Of a stretch of 64,000 nt of DNA, positions 28,201 to 40,200 are shown piece by piece. Position numbers and translations under genes: made by a program. This DNA is from Saturnia japonica. Taxonomy: Eukaryota > Arthropoda > Insecta > Lepidoptera > Saturniidae. The stretch is from assembly GCA_033032175.1 (NCBI GenBank), contig CM065318.1, forward strand, positions 4,278,001-4,342,000, read 5' to 3'. The notes under the pieces are model-generated. The model was not told where the DNA came from and did no database searches. It was given only the letters and a program-made list of their open reading frames with translations. Position 1 is the stretch's first letter. Every line of letters starts with the position of its first letter.

Positions 28201-31200
28201 CGCCTCTTCCGCCAGCGCTCGGTCGAGGCGGCCAAGAACCCATCTGAGGAACACCGTCCCCCCACGGGGACGGTGCACCAGCTCCCCTGGGGAGGTGGAG
28301 ACCTCGAACCGAATATAGCGGTGATCGGAAAAGGTCTCCACCTCCTCCAGCACCCTCCAATCCTCCACACGGCGCGCGACAGACGGCGTGGCAAAGGAGA
28401 CGTCCACCACGGACCCCCCGTTATGCCGCACGCACGTGTGGACGGACCCTCTATTGAGGAGGGACAGTCCAACTTGAACTGTCCACTCCTCCACTAGCTC
28501 CCCCCGGGGGTCCGTGGCCACCGATCCCCATGTCCGCGACTTGGCGTTAAGATCGCCAAGCAGGACAATGGGGAGCGGTGACAGCCGCCTAATCGCCGGC
28601 CCCAGGGAGTCGAGAAACGCCTCGAACTCCCTCAAGGGCCGGTTTGGGGAGAAATAAACCCCCACAATACCGTAACCTCCCCAGGCGGCCGCCACGAACC
28701 CTGACCCCATCTCCTTAATGGAGAGGGATGACCCCGTACTATGAATGGCTACGGAGCCGTCAAGGTCACCTGCCCAGTAAGGTTGAGCAGGGACACAATA
28801 CGGCTCCGCAGCCACCGCAACACTAATGTTCCACTCCGCCACCGATTGCACAAATAAGTCTTGCGCAGTGGCGGAGTGGTTCAAGTTCCCTTGGAGGTAA
28901 TTAGTATGGCCGTGCTGCATTATTGAGCCATACTAATCACCCCCGATCCTGGTCCTCCAAAACGTGCCCCAGGGGGCCTCCTCTTGGTGGAGGAGGGCTT
29001 GCAGCTCGCCCCCCCCATGTAATGGTCCGCCGGCTTGCCGGCGGCGGCGCATGCCGCGCAGTGCAGCTTAACAGCTGCACAGCTCACCGCCGTGTGGCCG
29101 GAGTCCCCACACCTGAAACACAGGGCACCCCAGTCGGCCAGCGTCTCACACGTTGTGCGAGTGTGGCCCAAGCCCATGCACTTGAAGCAGCGCATGGGCT
29201 TCTCTGCCAGTGGCCGTATACGGGCCACACTCCAGCCGACCAGGAGACGCCCTGCATCAGCCAACTTCTTTGCCCCCACCACTGGGAGCGACACGAATGC
29301 CACTCCCCCCCCCCAGTCATGTCGGATGGAGCCAATCCTAATCTGGTCTGGCTCACATCCGGCTGCAGTGGCTATTGCCATTCTGAGCTCCGTCTTATCG
29401 ACGGAGTCATCAATTCCGACGACCCGAACCTCCGCACGTTTGACCGGCCTGGTAATGTCAGCTACCCCCGCGAGTGCGGCTTGCAGCTGTGAAGCCAAGC
29501 CAGCCGCCTTCTTCTCACCATCGGAGCCTTTAATCTCGATGATTTTGGCTCCTGTGGCCGTCGTGCGGAGCTTCGGGTCATCGATCCCCAACTCAGCCAG
29601 CTTTACTACTTCCCGCGCCTTGAGGACCGCAGCCGAGTACGTCACTCCTCTGGCCACCGCCTCATGCTGCAACGTGATGACAACTGCAGCAGAGCGCGGC
29701 ACAACGGGCATCTTCGCCTGGGTTCCCTTGTTACCGGCCTTCTTTTTAGGCGCGGGAGCAGCTGCCGGTGCAGCTGGGGCTTTAGCCTTTTTTGGCCGCC
29801 GGACCACGGTGGTCCAAGCCTCAGAAGGCGCCCCAGAAACGGGGGGCCCCGGGAGGGCAGGCCACTCCACATTAGCTGGAGTAGGAGCGGACGCAGCCGC
29901 CCCCTTGGACCTTGCCCGGGACATCGACCGGGGCCTTTTGGCTCTGGCGGGCATGGGTCCAGCGATAGGCCTTTTGGCTGCAGCGGGACTTTTGTCGCCC
30001 GCTAATGGTGGGCGTAGTACCTTTTTCGGAAGGAGCCGACCATCCACTTCCAAGCTGTCGAATCGGGCGCTAATAACCTCTCCGACAGTGGAGCGAATGG
30101 ACCGCTCCAACCCACTCACTGCATCCGCCAAGGCCTTCTCCCAGGCCTGGGGAGGCACCTCAACCCGCACTGGCTGTAGAGGAGGAGGAGGAGGAGGAGG
30201 CGGCATCACCTGCCGTGCACTAGCCTCCCGCCGCCAAGCCAACACCTCCTTCTTGAGGTCCTCGACCTGCCGGCGGAGAACCCTCGTTTCCCTGCCGAGG
30301 CGGGCCGTCTCTTCGTTGACTGTACGCTCCAGGAGCACCTCCACCACCTCCCTTAGGCTATTTGCCGCACCTTTAAGGGACTTGATACAAGTCCCTTTTA
30401 GGTTTCCTGAGATACGGCAAACTTCCAGAATAGTGGCCACTCCGCTTTCTGTGCGGGCCCTCAGCGTCTCCGCATCCTGTACTTCCGCAGCCCACCCCGC
30501 ATCGCCAACGCCCCCGACGACTACCACCTCGTCCTCTGCCGGGACTGCCTTGGAAGCTGCCTCCTTTAAGAAGGGTTGGATCGAAGTCGTTCCTCCTCCC
30601 CTCGCTGGGCGTCCAACGCTCCGAGAGCGGCCCGATCCACGAAGCGCCCCCCTCTGAGCCGTCGTTACCTTCGCGGCCACAACTGAACTCAGTCCTGCGT
30701 CAAGCGGCTCCCCAGCCCGCTTCGTACCCCCCCCACTTCCCTCTTCGCTATCAATCCCACCTAACCTACTTAATCTAACATTTAAAATTTTTTGGTTTTG
30801 AAAGTTCATTTTTATTCCCACGAGTATGGGGGAAAAAAAAGGTCAACCCAGGCAGTGCCCCCTGTACCTGGGTAAGCCTAGCGTAACCCGTCAGAGAGTC
30901 GGCCGGTTCTCTGACGGGGGTCGCACTAACAACTGATCAACCCATCAGCCATGCATCCTCTCGCGGTGCGCCGCCGCTTAGAATTGGGGTAATTTTTTAT
31001 AGAGGTTTTCTTCCTCGCGGTCCGGGCGGTTAAGCCAAGACCCTCGGTCCCATGCGAAGCCGCGAGACATGACCACGACACTCCGATGGGATTACGAGCA
31101 CGACGTTGGCAGGTAGGACAAGATACCCTACCTACCTTCTCGACGGCAGGGTTAGTGCACGCCGAGTCCGCCCGCACAACGTCCGTTGCTTCCTCTGTAG

Positions 31201-34200
31201 GGCAGAGGAATGCTGGACGAAGCCTCCGTGTCAAGGGTATCAGCCGCCAGCCAGAAGGGCCGACGTTGCCCGGGGTGCACCGCGTGGAGGTTCCCTTACA
31301 TCGCACCCCTATAATAATATCTACCATAAGGTGTATTAAATGTTGTGAGCTCCTTACTCTGTTCCGACAAAATTATCATATAAAATCCTTTATTAGCATC
31401 TAAAGTACTAAAATATTTACTACCTTTTAATTTTGAAGTAATCTCATCTAACGTTGGAATCATTATTTGTTCTCTCTTAATTTGTGTATTTAAATATTGA
31501 GGATCCAAACAGATACATAGTGAACCATTGGGTTTGGTTGTCATTACCAAAGAACTAACATAATCTGTGGGTCTGTTTATTTTCGAAATTATACCTAACT
31601 TTTCTAAATTTTCTAATTCTGATTTCAACTTTCCCATCAATTTAAAAGGTACATGTCTACATGGCTCTATTTTACCTTGGGAACCTTCCTTTAATTTTAT
31701 ATCATAATCAAATCCTTTTATATTTCCTATTCCTTCAAAAACATCTCTATAATCATTTAAAAATGTATTATTTTTAGTATTTATGACACTTATATCTTGT
31801 TGTATGTATGTATTATTAATCCGTTTAGCTAAATTAAATTTTTCTATAGTAGACAACCCTAAAATTGAATCATAATCACCCTTTGAAATCTTAAAATTTA
31901 CAATATCAGTTTTATTACCAATTTCACACAACATGTTTAATTCCCCAACTATTTCAAGGTTAGAATTATCATAGTTTGACAACTTACTGCAACACTGTTC
32001 AAAAGAATAAATATTCAATAAATTTTTACAAACATTTTGTGACATAACATTGCAATGTGCTCCTGAATCAAGTTTAAATTTAATTTTCTTATTTAACTGA
32101 ACAAACATTACCATCTCAACCCAATTCCTCTTTTCATCAATTACATTAATTTGAATTGAACTTAAATTTAATTCTGTTAAATTATTTTGTTCATAAGACT
32201 CATCTTTAAATTTTACCAAATTAACATACCTATTATTTCTATTATTATAATAACACATACGTTTGAAATGCCCTATTTTACCACAATTATCACATTTTTT
32301 CTCATAAGCCGGACACATTTTCTTTATATGATGATAACCACAACGTTGACACTGTTGATGCACTTTATAATTTTCTGTCAGTCCCATCTTTTTATTCCCG
32401 TTTCCTTGTATTCGACTCCAACCTGTATTATTTCTACCTTGATTCACCAGCGTTCCATAGTTTTCTTGTCTACCTCCTGAATAATAGTTTCTTTGACTCA
32501 TTTTTGTTTCATAATTTTTGTTATACATTCTTTTGTTACTATAATTTTTCCCTTGATATTCTACATATTCCTGCTGCCTTCCCTGAACTGTTGGTTGATA
32601 TCTCCTTTCTTTTCCCGTACTCACTACACTAATTTCTTGTTTATTTTCCATTTTCTGTATTTGTTCCTTGGCTAATTCAGCAGCCTTACATATTTGTATT
32701 GTTTTTTGTAATGTTAAATTAGACTCTCGTAGTAATCTATCTTTCAATTTGATATCATAAATACCTGCAACAATTCTATCTCTGATCAATCGGTCCTTTA
32801 TTTCGCCAAATTCACATGCCAAGCTGAGCTTCTTTATCTCCGTGAGAAATATGTCGAAATTTTCATTTTCATGTTGATTACGTGTAAAAAACAAATGTGA
32901 GTTCACACTCTCATTGCATTCTGGTAAAAAATGTGTCTTGAAACATTTTAAAACTTTTTCATAACTTTTAGATTCTTCTTCTGTCAAAGTAAATGTATTA
33001 AATATTTCTATGCACTCATCTCCTAAACAATGGAGTAACAATGCAACTTGCACTTTTTCTTCTTGCAGGTGTGCTCCCGACGCCATCCGATAAATCTCGA
33101 ATTTCTGTAGCCATCTTTTAAAATTTTCATTTGTTAAATTCACTAAGTGACTCGGGGGTGTTAATCCAGCAATGCCACTATATTCTTTGTTGGTTGTTGT
33201 TGTCCTCAGCGCCATGTTATAAATGATATTCCATATTTATTAGATTTATGCACTTTATTATTCTCAGATACATCGTTTACAATTACATATCCATCACACG
33301 TAACAACCATAGAGAGAGAGGGGTGAGTCACCACAGACAATCTAATTGTTGCCAGCTCATAGACTTCATAAACTATATTTTATCATACAACAGGGGATTG
33401 GAGGTCGGCAAAACGCTGGCGTGATACTTATGGTATTACAAGCGTCCCTAGGTTACGATTGCCCCTTAGAATCAGGGCCGTATGCTTGTTTGGCACTTTA
33501 GTTCTTAAAATGAAAAGAATGTTAAGTATGAATTTGGATAATATAGAAGTAGATGAAGACCGAAGAAGATTTGGATGAATTGAGTGACGAATGTGTATAA
33601 AAGGTGTGAACACTTAGATGAAAGTTGACACAAGTAAGTAAAAGAGACAATCATGTTGTGCCGAACCTTCTTAACGTGGGATAGAAGCAAGAAGAAGAAG
33701 GACTTCCTTCGGTCTTCAATCTTCTGAGAACACGAGTCCATCGCTTTTCCTTGTCTACGTTTTCCTTATGTATATCAACTGCTATTTAATCACACATTTA
33801 ATCATAACTTACTATGTTTTTTTAAATACGATCCAATAACTTTTAATTATGATTTCTATAGTACAATTAAAATCGAATAAACCCAGTCGCCGTGTACGAT
33901 TACTTCGGATAACAAGCGCAGTCATGGTGTTAATAAAAACTCTACACGCTTGATTCTATGTAAAATCGATAGCAATTAACACGGTAAATATCACACGCGA
34001 GGGTGGTTCACCTTTGTATTAACTAAAATGTGTATTTCAATATTTTTTACAACAAAACCAATTTTATAAATATTATTTGCAGACGGTTTTAAAACGCGTT
34101 TGGTATATTTCATAAGTATGAAAATGGGTTAAAATACTAATTTAACAAAATACCTACTAACTTTTTCACTACAACCACATTTTTTATCCCCGAAGGGTTA

Positions 34201-37200
34201 GACAGAGGTGTACTAATGTATATACCGATAGTTCGCCGGGTATATTTTTAGGTACCATGTAATAGGAGGCGAGCCTATTGCCATAAAGGTACATGGGTTC
34301 TCAAACCCGATAAAGCTATAAAAGCCATCAGCGACTCTGTTTTTTGGATAGGGACCCTCAGGCTAACAATAAGGTCAGTTCGAAAAAAAAAAGTAAGAGA
34401 CTTTTTCTTTCTTCTTTTGTACCAGGAGCTGGGAACATGTATATATGTATATATTTAGTTTGGCTCGAATTTCTACGGATAGGGAATTAGCCAGTTCGCG
34501 ACTCATTTGCAACTACGGCAACAGCCCACACCGAGGTTCGGACACTTTGGCACCCTTGAACATGTTGCCACGCTTTCGCGACTGAGGGCCATCAAAGCTC
34601 GCCCCCAAGCCCGGTGATGCTGTAAAAACCATCTGAGGCTCCAGGGCCTTTATGGATAACAAAAAAAAAACGTAAAAAAAAAAAAAAAAATCCTATTTCC
34701 ATTAATCTGGCACAAAGCCAAACTTCGAGCTGCTACTGAGAATTTCATACAAAGACCTAATAACACTTTCCTCGACCTGGGAATCGAACCCAGAAAGACA
34801 ACTACAAGGCTAATGGGCTGTTGAATATACACTGGCTGGTCCCTAAACGCGACAAACTAAAAGAGCATCATTGTAATAAGTTTATCGCCAGTCGGCTAAA
34901 GATCTCTACCTCTCCAAATAAGACTTTCTTAATTGGACCGCGTTATGTAAAAACGAATTATGCGACTGAATAGAAAAAAAAAAACAGTTATTAATGCAGG
35001 TCGATTGTAGGCGGCTCAATACATATCCTGAGCTGTTTTTTTTTTTAATCACTCTTATGACCTTATAATAAGAAGTGAATGACGTGACATGTCAACAATT
35101 GTAAGAAACTGTGCACTTTCTCGTTACGCCAAAACGAACCAAACGACAAAGTCACTATTTCAAAATATATTTAATAAGTTTTTATATTTCATAAACAAAC
35201 TATGCAACCATAAATAATACATAATTCATTGTTACAACCTTATTTCAACTATTTTAAAAACGTAATATAGATGTAACCGCCAAAATTGGCACTTAGTATG
35301 TTATTTCATATCTCCTACTAATTATTCTTAAAAAAAAGGTACAATATTTGACCGTAATTTATATTTCAGACATAAGTTCAGCGTTTGGGCCTGGAATATG
35401 TGGAACACATATGACGCTGGTTTTATAATATTTTTTCTGGTCGGGTTGACTCTCCGGCTTAGAATCGGATCGATGGACGTCGGCCGGGTTATATATTGCG
35501 TCGATATCATATATTGGTACTTAAGGATATTGAATATATTGGGTGTTAATAAGTATTTAGGTAAGGATGTTCTTTCAATATCATATACCATTTTTTTAAT
35601 AGTAGATTGCCAGAGCACTAAAACAAGTAAAGAAAAATAGACAAAGAACATTGCTTTGTGCTACTATAATTAAAAGTGTAGAATACATGATAAATAGAAT
35701 GTTTATACACTGACTTATAACAGAACGCGATTGTTACGGAGTAAAATGACATTTCATTTGTTGCTAGTTTATTGTGTTTTTAAATAAGTTATGTTACAAA
35801 TCGGTATTAATCGTAAAACCGTACGAATAAGATGATGACCGTACGATAAGTTTTTTTCTTTTTTCAAAAAATATTGAGGCCTTCAGAGTGATGCCCTAAT
35901 AAGGGAGACAAATTCGCATCTCTCGTAGACTAACCAAATCATTTTTTCAGTTGTTCCCCGTATATAGTTATTATATAATAGTTTTCTGAATTATGTACTG
36001 ATAATCTATATACTTTATTAAAATAATAAAGCAGAAAAGTTTTTTTGTTTATTTAAACACGCTAATCTCTGGAAGTATCAGTCGGATTCAAAACTTTATT
36101 TTTGTATATGATATCCAGATTTACGAGGATTATTATAGGCTATCTTTTAGATAGCCTTTAATATTGATTTTTGTTAAGAAAGTCGGAACACGAAGCGCTC
36201 CTGAACCGCTTCATCCGCGTGCTCTGCCTTAATTGTTAGTGATAAGTAAATGTTCTATAAAAATATTGATTCTTAGTATATCTAAAGAAAAGTTCGCGAT
36301 AATATATGCCTATCTCTTATATATAAGCCGCAATAATGTATTTCGCGAATTTTTTTTTGTTGAAGTTTAAAAATTGATTCATTATTTTTAGGCATGGCGT
36401 GTTAATTCTTACGAATAAAAGTTACTTCATCATGAAGACAATTTTGTGAAAATGAACTTTGCCTTTTATTTAGACGCATAATTTGAGAGATAATGAAAAA
36501 TTAAAACAATTCAACACTCGGCTCGGGTCTATATCTATAGTAGCAGTGGCGCGAACTATTCGTGCGATGTGCATGACATGTAACCATCTTGTCGCCCGTT
36601 ATAAATATTGTCTTTACTAAAGTATTATAAATCATCAATCAGTGATTTCTTTTAAATTAAATGCGGGTGAAACCGCGGGGCACAGCCAGTAGTAAATAAT
36701 CGTGTATGTGGAATAACACAAAATATCTCAATTAACAAATATAAACTTACAATTCGTTATTTAAAATCTTACGATACAAATAACTGTACTGCAATATATT
36801 GTAAGACTATCTGGTGCCCGCGACTTCGTCTGCGCAGGATTAGTACTTCGAGTAGCTTATCCACCCACACAAACTTTCGCGTTAATAATATTAGTAGGAT
36901 AAAGATCAATTTGTTACTACCAAATGTGTATTAGAAAATATGTAAAATTTTTTATTGATTTATGATTCACTATTTTGGCGATAATGGCTTACACATAAAA
37001 GATGTCGTGGGTTTTTGTGTAGAACTATTTAAGGTAAACATTTCCATTGTACAATATGTACATGTAACTCTAACAGTTTTTGCAGCGCACGCCAGAATAA
37101 CTCGCATTTTTTCCTACTTACTTGACTGATACTTATCGTTACATTTTGGACAATTTACACAATATCTTTATAAAAATTTTCGCCTATGTGTTATTCTGAT

Positions 37201-40200
37201 GTATAAGCTATATTATTGTAAAGTTTCATTAAAATCTCTTTAACAGTTTTTGCGTGAAAGAGTAACAAACATCCATACACACTTTCGCGTTCATATTAGT
37301 AGGATATACCGTAGTACAACACTACAAAAATAATCACGACTTTATTTTCAAGTCTGACATTAGTGATTGTCAATTTACTCCGTGAGAAACGAAACCACAG
37401 TATAGGCATGTCGTTATGGCAGATACCTATATCTGACTTATGGTGGCCGCGATCCATTCGGAAAACATTGTCATGTGTGGCTAATCAACCAGCCTATACT
37501 GGAATCTGCACTTTGCGCTTATCAATCATATTTTTGGTTAACTTTTAATACGATTCAATTTATGTATACTGGCTCCTTTTCAGCGAGCGTTATATAAATC
37601 TTTTAATGTAATAAATAGCAAACCATATATCTCTTCTTTATGATCTTTTAGCGCTACGTTTGCCATTTTTTCTATTACACCTCAATTTAACGCAAGTTTT
37701 ATAGCTATTGCGGTATATCTGAAAATTTTAGGATAATAATTTTATCTGTTTATTCAATACATAGGAGGGCGGCACTGAAAATTTCGGGAATCAAGGAAGT
37801 GACACAACATTACTATTTAAAAATGTATTTATTGCTTTTCGAAGTATTCTCCGCGAAATTTAACACATTTTTCCATACGATGGAACCAATCATTGAAGCA
37901 ACCATTCCATTCGGAAGTTGGGGTCTCCAAAATGGTCGTTTTGTAGGCGTCCACAGCTTCTTCACTTGATGAAAATCTCTGTCCACGCAATTTATTCTTT
38001 ATTTTAGGGAAAGTATAGAAATCATTAGGGCTTAGGTCGGGGCTGTACGGCGGATGGTCTAATAATTCTATGTTTTCTTGCTCTAAAAACTCTTTTGTTC
38101 CGAGCGCGGTGTGAGAACTCGCATTGTCGTGATGGAGGAGTTCAGAAACGACCTGTGGCAAATAAATGCTAGCATACCATTCTGCATTAACCGTTCTTTG
38201 TCCCTCAAGAAGAATAGTCGTAACATGGCCGGTTTTGGAGACAAACGTGGCCACCATTTTTTTTTGCAACACTCCGTGAACGAGTAATTTTTGCTGGCTT
38301 TAACTCATTTTAACACCCAAACTCGTGACTGGTTTTTTTTTTGGGTTCGTACGCGTATATCCAGGATTCGTGGAATCTTTCGAGAGTTCTGACGCACCAA
38401 GTAACGCGAGCCGCTTTTTGCTCTTCACAGAGCGAATGCGGTATCCATCGGGAAAATAACTTTTTTACACCTAATTGTTCATGCAAGATTATTTGTATTT
38501 GACTCATGCCAATGTCTAAAGTTGCCTGAATTTCGCGGTATGTCACATGTCGATCTTCCTCAATCAGCTTACGCACAGCATCAACGTTTTCTTGGGTGAC
38601 TGCAGTTTTTGGACGACCTTGACGAGGATCATCACTGAGCTTGACACGTTCACGTTGAAATTCAGCAAACCAGCGATAAATTGTGGTTTTGGATGGGGCT
38701 TCATCACCAAATGCAGAAATCATCCGGTCAACACAGTGTTTTTATGTTAAACCACTTCGAAAGTCATAATAAATCATCGCTCTTGAATTTTCTCGAGTCA
38801 ATTCCATTTTCTCAACGACTGAACAAGTTTGGCAAAATCTTGTGACAAGACCGAGAATCTTTTTTTAAATAAATAAATTGTATTCGATTTTTAAAACCAA
38901 GAAGTTTTCAATTAAAAAGATTTTAATATGACAGGAACAGTGGAAATATTTCATTCCCGATACTTTTAGTGCAGCCTATGTATACATTTTTACATTTTTT
39001 TTCTTCAGTCCAAAACTCATGTCTTTTTAGACAACAAAAAATTGGCATAAATTACATTATATATACCGTCAGTATGCAATTTTGGTATACACGATATAGA
39101 TAATCAATAAATAATTTAAAAATAAAAATGAAACTAAGTCCAAAAAATCATTAAAAGCTACTAGTACTAATTAGTCTGCAAATAAATTTCGACAATGTAT
39201 GTTTAATGTAAAAAATAACGTGTTGTTTATATCTAGGTCCTCTAGTCACAATGATGGGTAAGATGGTGAAAAATATGATATACTTTGTGGTTCTATTGCT
39301 CGTCGTGTTGATGTCTTTCGGCGTGGCCCGACAGGCCATACTCTATCCTGATAAAGAAGCCAGTTGGTATTTGATAAGAGAGGTAAGCAATTATAATACA
39401 AACTTTATTAGACCAATACAGTATAACAGATACACGAATAAACGTTAATTTAACAATGAAATTTGTGGTTACAAAATAATATATTAGGAAATAATTATGT
39501 AAAAAATCTATTATCGCTCTTAATAAAATCGTAAAAGTTAGTTTTAATTTATAAAAATATTCTATTTATAAAAGATAATTATGATTATATGTGGATATAA
39601 TTTTAGTACATATTAGGGGTCTGACAGCGGTAAATTATAATCTATGAACAAAGAATATCACTCAAAGATTAAACTGTTCCTTGTCGTCATATGGAACTGC
39701 AAACACAGCGGTAATGTCTTTTAAATAACTATATATAGTATGCGCTCGAGTTGAATGCAGAGCTAAGGAATTCGATAGTGCTGCGACCTAATTAGAATTA
39801 TTGTTGTCGATAAATTTCAACGTAGTTTTAAAGTAAACATTAACATCTTGGTTAACATAATTTAAAAAAAAAAACAAGGTAATAATATTTATCGGACATT
39901 TTTTATCAATTACTTCACACTGAGAAATCAATCTGAAAAAAGAAAATATTGAAATTTAATTTTTCATCAGAGTAATTTTTCGCTATTTTGCGTGTTTGGC
40001 AATAAATAAAAACATGATGTTTATATCAAAATAAAACTTCGCGGACTCAGATCAGTTATTACTAAAAATAATAAGAGAACACGGGTTCGCAACTTGAGTA
40101 TTAACGCGATCAGTAAACGTACGATAGTTGTCACCGACAGCATTCACGTCACTACAGTAAGGGCGCGTGAGGCTAGGCGTGCGGACGGCTGGGGGAGATG

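Larger units (their letters stand above)
25468..31309 (-). mobile_element. R1-clade non-LTR retrotransposon, full length
   Basis: 5.84 kb, minus strand, GC-rich against an AT-rich background. Flanked by the 12-bp duplication TATAATAATATC (25456-25467, 31310-31321) and ending in a 23-nt poly(A) (T run 25468-25490). Layout on the minus strand: 5' UTR of about 500 nt, ORF1 with three CCHC knuckles, ORF2 with APE-type endonuclease and RT, structured 3' UTR of about 280 nt. Both ORFs are open and the overlap is TAATG. R1 clade is inferred from this architecture and from RT and C-terminal zinc motifs; it resembles SART/TRAS-type elements, but the target is not telomeric repeat. Confidence 0.92.
23925..33392 (-). 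mobile_element. Mag-type Ty3/gypsy LTR retrotransposon, interrupted
   Basis: Two 178-bp LTRs, identical by eye, start TG and end CA and are flanked by the 5-bp duplication GGGGA (23920-23924 and 33393-33397). Transcribed on the minus strand: 5' LTR, gag, protease, reverse transcriptase, integrase, polypurine tract, 3' LTR. Removing the internal LINE leaves about 3.6 kb, about 1 kb shorter than Mag elements, because RNase H and the integrase zinc finger are deleted in frame. No envelope gene. Clade call rests on short LTRs, gag start and paired CCHC knuckles. Confidence 0.9.
22973..35369 (+). other. TRPM intron, 12.4 kb, with nested retrotransposons
   Basis: The longest intron, separating S2 from S3. 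It carries an RTE-like LINE fragment (23580-23776), the Mag-type LTR element with its internal R1-clade LINE (23925-33392), and a SINE split by another retroposon (34183-34820). Without those insertions it would be roughly 2 kb. The rest (22973-23579, 33398-34182, 34840-35369) is AT-rich and unassigned. Confidence 0.85.
37764..38976 (-). mobile_element. mariner (DD34D) with internal deletion
   Basis: About 1.2 kb flanked by TA on both sides. Imperfect TIRs: left GGAGGGCGGCACTGAAAATT, right reverse complement GGCTGCACTAAAAGTATCGG, both continuing to CGGGAAT with a 4-bp length difference. It encodes two separate transposase fragments. Upstream of the N-terminal fragment a conserved start is not intact. 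Confidence 0.85.
35561..39236 (+). other. TRPM intron, 3.7 kb
   Basis: Contains a Helitron-like element (36005-36690), LINE 3'-end-like repeats (36810-37310) and a DD34D mariner (37764-38976), listed separately. The rest is AT-rich with no supported gene. Confidence 0.75.

Noticed and set aside
25783..30657. Many long frames opposite or overlapping the LINE ORFs, up to 540 codons at 29035-30657 on the plus strand
   Set aside because: They follow from high GC in the LINE; none shows domain motifs, and the minus-strand ORF1 and ORF2 explain the DNA.
30926..31403. Small frames in the LINE 5' UTR and across its boundary
   Set aside because: They cross the target duplication or lie in untranslated leader, and carry no motif.
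32187..32675. Plus-strand frames opposite gag
   Set aside because: Shadow frames of the gag open reading frame; low-complexity hydrophobic translation without motif.
23925..33392. An endogenous virus with envelope gene (errantivirus)
   Set aside because: No third ORF after integrase; the integrase frame ends about 100 bp before the polypurine tract and LTR.
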